This document shows positions 8,811 to 17,985 of a DNA stretch of 64,000 nt, piece after piece. Each line of letters begins with the position of its first letter. The stretch's first letter is position 1. Position numbers and translations under genes: made by a program. Source of the DNA: Vibrio sp. Isolate32 (lineage in GTDB: Bacteria > Pseudomonadota > Gammaproteobacteria > Enterobacterales > Vibrionaceae); assembly GCF_022397955.1 (NCBI RefSeq), contig NZ_JAKEUQ010000004.1, positions 1 to 64,000 of the forward strand, in the 5' to 3' direction. Under the pieces are notes generated by a model, which was not told where the DNA came from, ran no database searches, and saw only the letters and a program-made list of their open reading frames with translations.

Positions 8811-11800
8811 TTACTCCTTAGTGACCGAAATAACTGGACCATCTACGTCGTCATCCAGCTCGTGAATCGCATTCAAGGTGAATGTGTAGGTTCCAGCTTC
8901 AGTTACGTTTAGTTGGCAGTTACCACCTGTGCCAATATCGATTGACCCGCTTGCAAGCTCTACAGAATCGCAACCAAAGTTAGGAGTTTTCCAATCAGCA
9001 TCCGCAAACTTGAAGCCATAGCTACCCGCTTCTAAGTTGCCTGTTACAGAATAAACCCCATTAGCAACAAAGCTCATCGCCCAATCATCCACAGGGTTCC
9101 AACCATTCATATCACCACGCACGTATACGGTTGTTTGACCGTATGGAGGAATGCTAGATACATCCTTGTCTGAGTTATCAACCGGCAAACCAGTACCTTG
9201 CGCATCGCTTTGTGCTTGTACAAACACAGCTGTCGTTAGGACTGGAACTGTGAATGATTCATTAGCAAAGCTTGCGCCTTTCACTATGTCATCGGCTGAG
9301 TTTTGTTGAACGTCATGAAGAGTAAAACCTGTCGCTCCTGTGATTTTGAACGATTGAGATTCATTGGTTGAGTTTACAACTGCGACAATCGCATCGTTCG
9401 CTGGGTCAAGGTCTTCGCCTGCTGATACACCATCATCGATAGACATCACGATTAGGCCTTCGACTTGGTCTTCGCCAACGTTACGGAAATCGACTCGCTT
9501 CATGACTTCGTCAGCTGTATCTAAGCGGAAAAGCTCACTTGAGCTACGGATCTTTAATAGCTCTAGGAATTGCTGCTTAGTTAACTCGATGTCGTCTGCG
9601 TCTGGTTTGGCCGTTGGATCAGCAATGATGGTTTTGATCAGATCCCAGTTTGCTCCGTCTTTGTCCTCACGAGGCAAGCCGACATTCCAGTTGCTGTCAG
9701 ATCCATCGAAGAAAACACGGTTGTACCAGTCACCAGAGTCGTAAGAGTCACGCTGCATAGACTTCGAGCGCAGCAGTTCCGAACCCATGTGGATGAATGG
9801 TATGCCTTGGCCCAACATCACGGTAGAGAGAGATACCGACTGCATACGAGCGCGTTCTGCCGAACTAGTGCCAGTTGCGATTTTGTATGCGTTGTTGTCC
9901 CAAAGTGTTTGGCTGTCGTGTTTTGATACGTAAGAGATGTTCTCTGAAGGCATCTTGGTGTAACCCGCAGGTGCGCCATTGTAGTCGACGTTTTTACCCA
10001 GTTTGGTATCGCCTTTGTAATCAATCAGTACGTATTCAGCGAGGTTACCTGCCATCCCTAAGCGAACAAGATCTTGGTTGTGTAAGCGACCGTTGATGGA
10101 GTCTTGATCTGTCTTGGTTTCTTCATTGGCGATAGCTGCGTTACCGAAGCCTTGATTAAAGCGAAGCGGATGATTTCCTTCTGAGTCAACACCGCCATCG
10201 AACGGACTACCCCCACGAACTGCATCACGCAAACGATCTGAGAATGTGCCAATCTCTGTACCTGCCATGTTGATTTGGTTTGCTTGGTCGAAGCGAGCGT
10301 TGTTGGCGACTTCACCAAAGTCCCAGCCTTCCCCGTAGAACAGAGTGTTCGGGTCAATTTTACGCACTTCTTCCAGTGCTTCGACCATCACATCTTTTGG
10401 CTGGTGGCCCATTAAGTCAAAACGGAAACCGTCGATTTTGTAATCGTCCGCCCACACCTTGAGCGAGTCGACCATTAACTTGCCCATCATTAGGTTTTCC
10501 GTCGCAGTGTTGTCACAACAGGTTGAGTTTTCCACGCCGCCAGTATTCACATTAAGTCGGTGGTAGTACCCAGGGACAATCTTATCCAGTACGGATTTAT
10601 CATTCACACCAGATGCGTTGGTGTGGTTGTATACCACGTCCATGATCAGCTTGAGATCCATGTCGTGCGTGGCCTTAACCATTTGACGGAATTCTAGAAT
10701 ACGCTTAGATCCGTTTGGATCCGTCGCGTAGCTTCCCTCAGGCACGGTGTAATGGAATGGGTCGTAACCCCAGTTGAAGCTGTCGAGCATTCGTAAGTCG
10801 TTCATTAACGCTTGTGCGTCGCCTGTTGAAGGGTCATAGCCGTCGAGTACATCCTCAATCGTTCGGTTTTCATCTTCATTACCACATAAGGCTGCGGCGG
10901 GTTTTACATCACACAGTTTGCCAACGGTGTCGGTGATATCGACACGGCTCGCTTTATCTTCATCAACGGTAGCGATATCAAATGCCGGTAAGATATGCAG
11001 CGTCGTTAAGCCCGCATCTTGCAAAGCTTGCAGGTGTTTGACTGACTCACGCTCTGCTTCTGTGAGAGCAAGGTATTTTCCGTTCAGGCTTGCAGTACCT
11101 AGCTTGTCGCTGAAACTAAAATCACGCAGGTGTGATTCGTAGAGAACGTGGTCTTCGTCTTTCTCGACAGTAGGACGAACGTAGCCAGTCCAGCCATCAG
11201 GCATCAAGGATGCATCATCAAGGTCAATGACTTGAGAGTATGCTGAGTTCTTTGACAAGCTGAGAGAGTAAGGGTCTGTCACAAGGCGATTCTCTATTTT
11301 GCCGGTGGTTGGGTGGTAAACCTTCACTTGGTAACGGTAGTATTGGTTCACTGCGTTTGACACCGCTTCTGTCGCCCAAATCCCCGTTTCAGTATTCTCT
11401 GTCATCGGTATGACTTGTGAGCTTTGTAGATCTTCACTGTAAAGAACGAGCTCTACATCTTGCGCTGTTGGAGCCCAAAGTTTAAAGGTTGCAGAGTCAC
11501 CATCTACTATCGCCCCTAATGGTTCACTGGTGGCATTACCTGCATCTTCGCTAGCAAACACCGCATCAAGCACGCCAGGCTTTTGAACCTCAGTTGAAGA
11601 GATAACATCGCCATCGGCATTGTAAGCTACGACGACGATCTGAGATTTTAAAATGGTGCGTAGCGTACGGTTATCCACGTCAATCGCGACCGCAGGTAAG
11701 CTGGCTAAGTGACGGAAACGTGCTTTGAGTTCCGAGGATAGTTCGCCATCTTTTACTAGTTCAATCGCAGTACCACCAATGATCTCTTTGTCATCATTCA

Positions 11801-12530
11801 TTGAGATGCTGTTATCCAATGCATAGAAGAGTTTTAAAGAGTCTGCATTGCTGGCCGCTTCCCAACCTATGGTCGTAGCATCAAGCCAATGTGCTTTTTG
11901 ACCATCAATATTCACTGGTCGTTCTGAGATAGGCTGGTAGTACAACTCGCTGCTGCCATGGAAACCAAACACACCTTGAGATTCACCGAGCTTATCTAGC
12001 TCAACTTTTGAGTTCGCGCTACCAAAGGCTTTTTCATCACCATTGTGTAAGATGAAGTTCATACACCTATGTGGGTCAGCGGCATCGGGATCCACCTTTA
12101 ATACATAGTAGGCGCCGTAAGTATCGCTAATGCCGTCGTATTCGTAAGGGCTGTTCCAATCGGTACCAGTCTCACTTAACCCCATGCCGACTAAATCGGT
12201 ACTGGTACAGCCTTCACCATTCCACAGATGCAGTCCCCAGCCGTCGTAAGTCGATTCAGAAGTGCTTACTGCGGCAACATCACGTTTGTAGTAGATAACC
12301 ACTTCGTTTTCTGCTGCAGGGTATAGACCACTGCTGCCAGTGTCGGTACCGCTGTCGCTGTTATTATCACTACCACAACCTGCGATTAAAGTAGCGGTGA
12401 AAAGGGGTAAAATCGCTTTGGTTAAGGTCGATTTCTTGAAGTTTATTTTCTTTGTTTTGTTAGAGGTATTTCGTAGAGTTAAACATTGATTAATATTTAT
12501 ATTGTTCACGTTTCGATATCCATATTTCAC
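8811..12530 (-). CDS. pulA: Lipoprotein pullulanase (GH13, alpha-1,6-glucosidase)
   Basis: A 1239-residue secreted starch/pullulan debranching enzyme that cuts alpha-1,6 links so that linear maltodextrins can enter through LamB. The first in-frame start is GTG at 12530, since a stop lies just upstream. About 30 unusual residues precede a lipoprotein signal with lipobox LIAGC near residue 52, so the true N-terminus is uncertain. Domains: CBM41-like (about 70-200), a linking domain, CBM48-like (about 335-430, FKLWAPTAQDVELVLYSED), then the GH13 barrel with MDVVYNHTN, GFRFDLMGH, YGEGWDFGE and YVSKHDSQ. After a DUF3372-like segment there is an extra roughly 110-residue beta domain (VYVRGDMNGWNP) resembling a starch-binding module. 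MalT-like boxes lie upstream. Confidence 0.88.
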   Translation of the reverse strand: MKYGYRNVNNININQCLTLRNTSNKTKKINFKKSTLTKAILPLFTATLIAGCGSDNNSDSGTDTGSSGLYPAAENEVVIYYKRDVAAVSTSESTYDGWGLHLWNGEGCTSTDLVGMGLSETGTDWNSPYEYDGISDTYGAYYVLKVDPDAADPHRCMNFILHNGDEKAFGSANSKVELDKLGESQGVFGFHGSSELYYQPISERPVNIDGQKAHWLDATTIGWEAASNADSLKLFYALDNSISMNDDKEIIGGTAIELVKDGELSSELKARFRHLASLPAVAIDVDNRTLRTILKSQIVVVAYNADGDVISSTEVQKPGVLDAVFASEDAGNATSEPLGAIVDGDSATFKLWAPTAQDVELVLYSEDLQSSQVIPMTENTETGIWATEAVSNAVNQYYRYQVKVYHPTTGKIENRLVTDPYSLSLSKNSAYSQVIDLDDASLMPDGWTGYVRPTVEKDEDHVLYESHLRDFSFSDKLGTASLNGKYLALTEAERESVKHLQALQDAGLTTLHILPAFDIATVDEDKASRVDITDTVGKLCDVKPAAALCGNEDENRTIEDVLDGYDPSTGDAQALMNDLRMLDSFNWGYDPFHYTVPEGSYATDPNGSKRILEFRQMVKATHDMDLKLIMDVVYNHTNASGVNDKSVLDKIVPGYYHRLNVNTGGVENSTCCDNTATENLMMGKLMVDSLKVWADDYKIDGFRFDLMGHQPKDVMVEALEEVRKIDPNTLFYGEGWDFGEVANNARFDQANQINMAGTEIGTFSDRLRDAVRGGSPFDGGVDSEGNHPLRFNQGFGNAAIANEETKTDQDSINGRLHNQDLVRLGMAGNLAEYVLIDYKGDTKLGKNVDYNGAPAGYTKMPSENISYVSKHDSQTLWDNNAYKIATGTSSAERARMQSVSLSTVMLGQGIPFIHMGSELLRSKSMQRDSYDSGDWYNRVFFDGSDSNWNVGLPREDKDGANWDLIKTIIADPTAKPDADDIELTKQQFLELLKIRSSSELFRLDTADEVMKRVDFRNVGEDQVEGLIVMSIDDGVSAGEDLDPANDAIVAVVNSTNESQSFKITGATGFTLHDVQQNSADDIVKGASFANESFTVPVLTTAVFVQAQSDAQGTGLPVDNSDKDVSSIPPYGQTTVYVRGDMNGWNPVDDWAMSFVANGVYSVTGNLEAGSYGFKFADADWKTPNFGCDSVELASGSIDIGTGGNCQLNVTEAGTYTFTLNAIHELDDDVDGPVISVTKE

Positions 12531-12728
12531 TTTTTATGAAGATGAATATCCTAGTCTTAACGGCGGTCAACTATTTGTGATGTCTATATGTAAAGTTATT
12601 TTTAATAAGTAAAAATAAGAAACCTAGTGTCGATATCACGATTTGTACTTGGTTTATGTAGATTTACTTGGACCAAGAACTCATTTTTTAATATCAATAG
12701 GATAGGGCGTAGTAACTAGGCGTAGAGA

Positions 12729-12752
12729 ATAAGGATGAGAGCTCATCCTTAT
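12729..12752. promoter_or_regulatory. Palindromic pair of MalT-like boxes upstream of the pullulanase
   Basis: ATAAGGATGAG (12729-12739) and CTCATCCTTAT (12742-12752) are perfect inverted 11-mers separated by two bases, each containing the MalT core GGATGA. No T-run follows on either side, which argues against a terminator. It sits about 200 bases upstream of the pullulanase GTG and just past the amylase stop. The rest of 12531-12857 is AT-rich with no gene. Confidence 0.55.
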
Positions 12753-12857
12753 AAATGTGAGGAAGATATCGAAATGTTTAGCTATTAATTTAATGTGTAA
12801 ATTAAGTTAATTGTCAATTGGTCTTTATTCTCTTTCTATATAATATCGTCAAGGGTG

Positions 12858-14630
12858 TTAATTATTTAATGGTAATACCCAAACCAACGATGCCAGCGGC
12901 TTTAATTCAATATTGAAGCCTCCAATTCCTTCCTTTACGTGTAATTCTTGTTGCTGAATAGATTCGATATGTTCATTAAGCAAGTAACTGCCATCCACAA
13001 TTTTGATTGCTTGGATTACATCACGTGGAATAACCAAACAAACACGCTCTGTAGCGTGCTGGCTGAAGTTCGCAGCAACTATTATTAGCTCTTGGTCGTC
13101 ATAGCGTAGAAATGCGTAAACCGAATCACTCAAATTATTGCTTTGGTGTAAGTCTCGGTAATGTCCTGTCATTGAAGAGTGCTCGAGAGAAAAGTTCATC
13201 ACCTTCTGGTAGAAGTGACGCAGCTGCTTTTCGCTATCGTTTAATTGCCCGCCATCGAATGCCCCGTGGTTCATCCATTTTTGATGCTGTGGAACACCGA
13301 CGAAATCGAAGATGGATGTACGAGAGGGTTGCCCAAAACCTGCATTTTCTGCCCCAGGTTCACCTACCTCTTGCCCAAAATAAACCATAGTCGGTGAGCT
13401 GCTCAATAAGGCGCTGACGAGCATTGCAGGTTTGGCAATATTTGGGTCACCTACAAATTCAGGAGACGCGATACGCTGTTCATCATGGTTATCCAAGAAG
13501 TGCAGCATGTGGTGCTCTATGTCCATTATTTGATGTTGAATCTCGGGAATGATGGCTGTTGAAGTTTTGCCCTGCATAACGGCTTTGAGTCCATCGTATA
13601 GGTCCACTTTGTCGTATAGATAGTCCATTTTTCCTAAGTGGATGTAGTCGCGGTATAAGTCTGGCTGATACACCTCTGCCATTAGAAAGGCATTGGGTTT
13701 TTGCATCTTTATTGATGAGTTGAGATAGCTCCAAAACTCAACAGGCACCATTTCAGCCATATCGTAACGAAACCCATCGATGCCTTTATCTAACCAGAAC
13801 AAGGCGATGTCTCTGAACTTAACCCAAGAGTTAGGCACATCGATAGATTTCCAGAAATCGAAGTGATCTCGGTAATCACGTTGAGCATAGTCACTCGGTA
13901 ATTCAGGGAAGTCCTTTGAACCGTCAGGGCGTATGCCATAATTGATCTTCACGGTTTCATACCAATCGTCGAAGTTGGGTTTAGCTAGGCGTGAGCCATT
14001 ACCTGTCCATTTAGCGGGCATTTCGATAAACGGAGAGTGTAGGGCTAGGTGTTGTTCACCACCAAGCGGGGTAAAGTCGGGCTCGATATTTGGCAGTTCA
14101 AAAGTGCTGTTAGGGATGTAGTAGAAGTTATTGTCTCGGTGGTATTCGAGGGTTGTGTCATCGTGATCGCCAAAGTCACTTACGCCGTCGGGGTTGTTTA
14201 ACCCTTTGTAATGACGTGCAACATGATTAGGGACGATATCGATGATCACCTTTAAGCCGTGGTCGTGGCTTCTTTTAATTAGCGTCTCAAACTCCTCTAG
14301 TCTGTGCTCGGGATTATCAGCGAGATCAGGGTTAACTGAGTAGTAATCTTTTACGGCATAAGGAGAGCCCGCACGTCCTTTTACTACGCTTGGGTGATCG
14401 TCTGAAATACCAATGTGTTTGTAGTCATTGATTAACGCGTGGTGAAGAACTCCGGTGTACCAAATGTGAGTCATTCCAAGTTCACGAATTTCAGACAGCG
14501 CTTTGTCTGTAAAATCACTGAATTTACCAACGCCATTTTGCTCAATGGTGCCCCACGGGACATGTTGGGTGTTTTTATTGCCAAATAAACGCGTAAAAAC
14601 TTGGTAGATGGCGTACTTTTGGTTGTACAT
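12858..14630 (-). CDS. Cytoplasmic GH13 alpha-amylase-family glycosidase
   Basis: About 590 residues with no signal peptide, probably an intracellular maltodextrin hydrolase. GH13 signatures are visible: VIIDIVPNHVAR (I), GIDGFRYDMAEM with the nucleophile Asp (II), AFLMAEVYQ with the acid Glu (III) and HFLDNHDEQRI (IV). The barrel begins almost at the N-terminus (YAIYQVFTRLFGNKN) and ends with a short C-terminal beta domain (LKPLASLVWVL). I choose the ATG at 14630, with AAGGA upstream, rather than the ATGs at 14657/14654, which lack a ribosome-binding site. Two MalT-like boxes lie 37-97 bases upstream, so it likely belongs to the maltose regulon. The exact product profile cannot be read from sequence. 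Confidence 0.82.
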   Translation of the reverse strand: MYNQKYAIYQVFTRLFGNKNTQHVPWGTIEQNGVGKFSDFTDKALSEIRELGMTHIWYTGVLHHALINDYKHIGISDDHPSVVKGRAGSPYAVKDYYSVNPDLADNPEHRLEEFETLIKRSHDHGLKVIIDIVPNHVARHYKGLNNPDGVSDFGDHDDTTLEYHRDNNFYYIPNSTFELPNIEPDFTPLGGEQHLALHSPFIEMPAKWTGNGSRLAKPNFDDWYETVKINYGIRPDGSKDFPELPSDYAQRDYRDHFDFWKSIDVPNSWVKFRDIALFWLDKGIDGFRYDMAEMVPVEFWSYLNSSIKMQKPNAFLMAEVYQPDLYRDYIHLGKMDYLYDKVDLYDGLKAVMQGKTSTAIIPEIQHQIMDIEHHMLHFLDNHDEQRIASPEFVGDPNIAKPAMLVSALLSSSPTMVYFGQEVGEPGAENAGFGQPSRTSIFDFVGVPQHQKWMNHGAFDGGQLNDSEKQLRHFYQKVMNFSLEHSSMTGHYRDLHQSNNLSDSVYAFLRYDDQELIIVAANFSQHATERVCLVIPRDVIQAIKIVDGSYLLNEHIESIQQQELHVKEGIGGFNIELKPLASLVWVLPLNN

Positions 14631-14666
14631 ATTTATAATTCCTTTAACTTCCATCATGTTATGTAG

Positions 14667-14727
14667 GGATGAAAGGGCTTGTTTATTTTTTGCAGGCTAA
14701 CCGAATTACAATACGCCTTACTCATCC
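14667..14727 (-). promoter_or_regulatory. Two MalT-like boxes in front of the cytoplasmic amylase
   Basis: GGATGA at 14667-14672 on the plus strand (in GTAGGGATGAAAG) and TCATCC at 14722-14727 (GGATGAG on the minus strand) match the MalT core. Their spacing upstream of the minus-strand amylase suits an activator array. Confidence 0.5.
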
Positions 14728-14787
14728 TTATCAAAATCTACAGGGCGTAATTGCCACAGTATGTGAGCTGTTACCCAAAAGGAGTTG

Positions 14788-15177
14788 ATGTTGTCTTCAT
14801 CTATTCAAATCGCTATCACTTATTTGGTTCTGGTGGCGGTGTCTGCGTTGTTTGCGGAAAGTTCCAAAGCGCTGTTGGCGTGGTATTTAGCTATCGGTGT
14901 CGTGACGTTTTTTGTGTACGCAAAAGACAAGCGAGCCGCGATTAATGGTAATTGGCGCGTGCCAGAGAAAACCCTGCACATCTTTTCGGTAGCTGGTGGT
15001 TGGTTAGGGGCTTTGATCGCACAAGATAAGCTACGTCATAAAACACAAAAACAGCCGTTCAGAGCGATTTATTGGTTAACAGTGGTCATCAATGTCGCGG
15101 CGTTTGTCTGGACGTTAACGCCGAGCGGACAGGCGATGTTTGGCCGTTGGGTTAGTGAGCTTGCTGGTTATTTATAA
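14788..15177 (+). CDS. DUF1294 family inner-membrane protein
   Basis: A 129-residue protein with three or four predicted membrane helices. The conserved DUF1294 core is clear: FFVYAKDKRAAINGNWRVPE, then TLHIFSVAGGWLGALIAQDK and RHKTQKQPF. Members have no established biochemical role; some longer relatives carry a cold-shock domain at the N-terminus, which is absent here. The ATG at 14788 follows AAAAGGAG closely; the TTG at 14791 would give better spacing and differs by one residue. Single gene, not obviously in an operon. Confidence 0.8.
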   Translation: MLSSSIQIAITYLVLVAVSALFAESSKALLAWYLAIGVVTFFVYAKDKRAAINGNWRVPEKTLHIFSVAGGWLGALIAQDKLRHKTQKQPFRAIYWLTVVINVAAFVWTLTPSGQAMFGRWVSELAGYL

Positions 15178-15232
15178 CCAGAATAACGGTTAGCAGTGGA
15201 GTACCAACCGTTAAAATATAGAAGTTATTCGA

Positions 15233-15817
15233 TTAGAGCATCGGAATGGTTGATGCTAACAGCAAGCCAGCCATACCATAGTTAAAGCTTTTGATGCGGA
15301 CTGGCGTTGTTAGCCAGTGTTGTAGTTGCTTGCCTGCTGCCGTCCAGAAAGTCACGGATGGCAGGTTAGCTAGCGTGAATATCGCGGCGATGATCACAAG
15401 CTCCCACCATGAACTGCCACTGCTATAAACAGAAATGGCTGTCAGTGCCATTGACCAACCTTTCGGGTTAACCCATTGAAAACTTGCCGCGCCAATGAAG
15501 GTCATCGGTTTATAAGCTTCAGTGCTTTTCGCTTTTCCACTCTTTGCTATTTTAATAGCGAGGTACACCAAGTACGCAAGGCTCAGGTATTTCAATACTT
15601 GGTGAGTCACTGGATAGGCGTTGAAAATCCCCATTAAACCAAAGCCAACCAATAGCAACATAGCTGCAAACCCCAGAGCAATGCCAAGCATGTGGGGAAT
15701 GGTACGGGCAAAGCCAACATTGGCACCTGATGTCATAAGCATGATGTTATTTGGACCTGGCGTGAAGGTCGAGACAAAGGCAAACAAAGCAAGTGCGCTA
15801 AGTTGTTCTAAAGGCAT
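15233..15817 (-). CDS. LysE/RhtB-family amino-acid exporter
   Basis: A roughly 194-residue inner-membrane protein with about six helices. The hallmark N-terminal motif is TFTPGPNNIMLMTSGANVGF, followed by a helix-turn with MLGIALGFAAMLLLVGFG, and WVNPKGWSMALTAI in the middle. I set the start at the ATG at 15817 because GGAG lies eight bases upstream; the longer reading adds 18 implausible residues. It is divergent from an Lrp/AsnC regulator, an arrangement common for amino-acid exporters controlled by their neighbour. The exported substrate is unknown. Confidence 0.85.
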   Translation of the reverse strand: MPLEQLSALALFAFVSTFTPGPNNIMLMTSGANVGFARTIPHMLGIALGFAAMLLLVGFGLMGIFNAYPVTHQVLKYLSLAYLVYLAIKIAKSGKAKSTEAYKPMTFIGAASFQWVNPKGWSMALTAISVYSSGSSWWELVIIAAIFTLANLPSVTFWTAAGKQLQHWLTTPVRIKSFNYGMAGLLLASTIPML

Positions 15818-15958
15818 AATGGTTCTCCAGCAATAAAATGAACGAAGTGACTGACCGGTCATGACTTTCACGTGTTGAGAAACATAGTAGGTGGAAAGTG
15901 AGGCAATTATGTGCTTTTATTTCCTCTATTATCACTAAATGCACAATAATAAGTACTT

Positions 15959-16399
15959 ATGGATAGATTTGACGAAAGGATATTGCAAGAGCTTAAGTTG
16001 GACGGCAGAATCTCCAACATTGAGCTCTCAGAGCGAATTGGCTTGTCGGCTTCAGCGACGTTAAGGCGTGTACAAGATCTTGAACGCAAGGGCATCATTC
16101 AAGGTTATCGTGCGATTCTAGATAACAGCTTAATGGGCGTGGGTTTTATCGCCTACGTTTCGATCGGTTTATCAAGCCACAAAAAATCTGCTCAATTGGA
16201 GTTTGAAGAGCACGTCGCTATGGAGAAAGAGGTGGTTGAGTGTCATAACATCACCGGTGCCAACGAGTACTTGTTGAGAGTAGAGACTAAAGACTTACCG
16301 AGCTATAAGAAGTTTCATGCCGATGTGCTAGGGGAGTGTGCTCAGGTTCAATCCATCACAACCATGGTGGTGATGGACACCCCTAAAGATGAACGTTAA
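15959..16399 (+). CDS. Lrp/AsnC-family transcriptional regulator
   Basis: A 146-residue DNA-binding regulator. An N-terminal winged HTH (about 1-60, LDGRISNIELSERIGLSASA then LRRVQDLERKGIIQGY) precedes the RAM ligand-binding domain (about 65-146, with NITGANEYLLRVETKDL). Length and architecture are standard for the family. It is divergent from the LysE exporter across 141 bases, so it probably senses an amino acid and controls that exporter; this is inference from layout. The next gene, a LysR regulator, starts 26 bases downstream in the same direction. Confidence 0.85.
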   Translation: MDRFDERILQELKLDGRISNIELSERIGLSASATLRRVQDLERKGIIQGYRAILDNSLMGVGFIAYVSIGLSSHKKSAQLEFEEHVAMEKEVVECHNITGANEYLLRVETKDLPSYKKFHADVLGECAQVQSITTMVVMDTPKDER

Positions 16400-16425
16400 T
16401 CGAGCTTAAAATTAGGAGCGGCGCA

Positions 16426-17355
16426 GTGCCCAATACCAATCAGTTGTTATTGTTCTTAGATGTGGTTCAACAAGGGTCGTTTACCAAAGCGGCAACTTTG
16501 CACGACATGGACAATTCCTCACTTTCTAAACAGATCAAAAAGCTTGAGCAAGACTTGGGTGTTCAGCTACTCAACCGTTCTACTCGTTCGTTTTCTTTGA
16601 CGTCGGCAGGGGAAGATATTCTCGCGCAAACCTACGTGTTGAAAGACACCATCAATCAGATTCAAGGTATCGCTGATTCGTACCAGTCTGAGCCTAAAGG
16701 TGTGCTACGAATTACCTCACCGATCTATTTTGGTCAGCAATACCTGCAACCTATCATCACTCAGTTTATGAGAAAGTACCCGGATGTTCAGATCGTACTT
16801 TCCTTGGACGATAAGATCGCCAACATCATTGCCGGGCAGTTTGATATCGCGTTTCGCTTTAGCAAGCTGGTGGAATCGAATTTGATTGCGAAGAAGATAG
16901 CTGATAGCAATTTCATGCTGGTCGCCTCAAATGACTTTGTTGAGCAGCAAGGTGAACCTAAAACACCACAAGATTTGCTAGCTTTGCCTGCCGTGATTTA
17001 TACCAACGGTGATATGACCGTTGATCATCTTCGAATCAGTGAAGAGCCGCATGGCAACACTTTCCAGAGCCTGACGATTCGTGGTAACTACAAGGTGAGT
17101 GATGTTCGTACTATGGTGTCTTGTGTGAAAGATGGCTTAGGTTATGGCTTTCTTGATCAATCAAATCTGTACGCCTCCATGAAAGAGTTGGGCTTAGTGA
17201 CACTGCTTCCTGATTACGCCATTTCAACAGCGGATACTGCTATATACGCCGTCTACCCACACCGTAAGCAGACCAAGCTAGTAAAAGAGTTCATCACCTC
17301 AGTGCAAGATTATATTGGGTCGCCGACGATTTGGGAGAAGATGCAGCAAGATTAA
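16426..17355 (+). CDS. LysR-family transcriptional regulator
   Basis: A 309-residue regulator. The N-terminal HTH covers about 1-60 (LDVVQQGSFTKAATLHDMDN then SSLSKQIKKLEQDLGVQLLN), and the periplasmic-binding-protein-like effector domain covers about 88-295 (GVLRITSPIYFGQQYLQPII). It begins at GTG 16426 with AGGAG upstream and may be co-transcribed with the Lrp-type gene. The target is not evident from neighbours. It ends 25 bases before a strong terminator. Confidence 0.85.
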   Translation: MPNTNQLLLFLDVVQQGSFTKAATLHDMDNSSLSKQIKKLEQDLGVQLLNRSTRSFSLTSAGEDILAQTYVLKDTINQIQGIADSYQSEPKGVLRITSPIYFGQQYLQPIITQFMRKYPDVQIVLSLDDKIANIIAGQFDIAFRFSKLVESNLIAKKIADSNFMLVASNDFVEQQGEPKTPQDLLALPAVIYTNGDMTVDHLRISEEPHGNTFQSLTIRGNYKVSDVRTMVSCVKDGLGYGFLDQSNLYASMKELGLVTLLPDYAISTADTAIYAVYPHRKQTKLVKEFITSVQDYIGSPTIWEKMQQD

Positions 17356-17380
17356 CGGTTTCTCTGCTATATCAAATCAA

Positions 17381-17417
17381 AAAAGAAGCCAGAACGTCAC
17401 ACGAACTGGCTTCTTTT
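17381..17417 (+). terminator. Rho-independent terminator after the LysR gene
   Basis: AGAAGCCAG and CTGGCTTCT pair across a 13-base loop and are followed by TTTT. A-rich sequence on the other side would also allow function on the minus strand. Confidence 0.8.
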
Positions 17418-17511
17418 TACTTTTCTAGCGCTCACTAATTTACAATGTAAAGTTCAGTTATAGCTGGCGTGAGCGGCTCTTTTCCCACAAAGAGTGCGTC
17501 TTGAATCGAAG

Positions 17512-17760
17512 TTAGTGATTGTGAATCACCTCTTTACCACTTGGGTGAGCTTTTGTACCCAGAACGTAGCCATCAACTTTTACTTCCTGATCGACGATCA
17601 GGACCGCTTCATAGGCCTTGATATTTCATGTATTATGTGACGTTGTCATATTTGGTGCGAGGTATGCATCACTGCTGCTTTCAGGTACAGGCTTTGAATC
17701 ATCAGTTTTTGGTGAGCGGTTTAGCCTCGTTTGATGAAAGGTAAACTTGAGATAACATCC
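17512..17760 (-). pseudogene. Degraded C-terminal coding remnant, family unknown
   Basis: In the 630-base gap between the LysR and Sel1 genes, one minus-strand frame from 17760 to the TAA at 17514-17512 reads like protein (SKPVPESSSDAYLAPNMTTS, then an in-frame TGA, then YEAVLIVDQEVKVDGYVLG and a tail ending SGKEVIHNH). It has no start codon or RBS and is interrupted by the stop, so it is probably the decayed 3' end of a gene. I do not recognise the family. The rest of 17418-17985 shows nothing else. Confidence 0.3.
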
Positions 17761-17985
17761 TTATTGAAGCAAGATCACACGATTTGTGGGTTGCGTACGG
17801 ATTAGTCTTTGCAGACTTCTTATCGTTATGTATTCCTGAGATACTGAATCAAGTTTAAGGCAGAGTGTGTAAAGACTACGTCTCCTGTCACCAGCAGGGC
17901 TAATTGCCCCAGAAATTAAGTACTCAATATAGGCTGCTTGTGGCCGATATAGGGTAGAAAGAAACCGAATTAGGTTAAACATTTT

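Noticed and set aside
12729..12752. Terminator for the amylase gene
   Set aside because: The stem is perfect but has no T-run on either strand, and both arms carry the MalT core, so regulation is the better reading.
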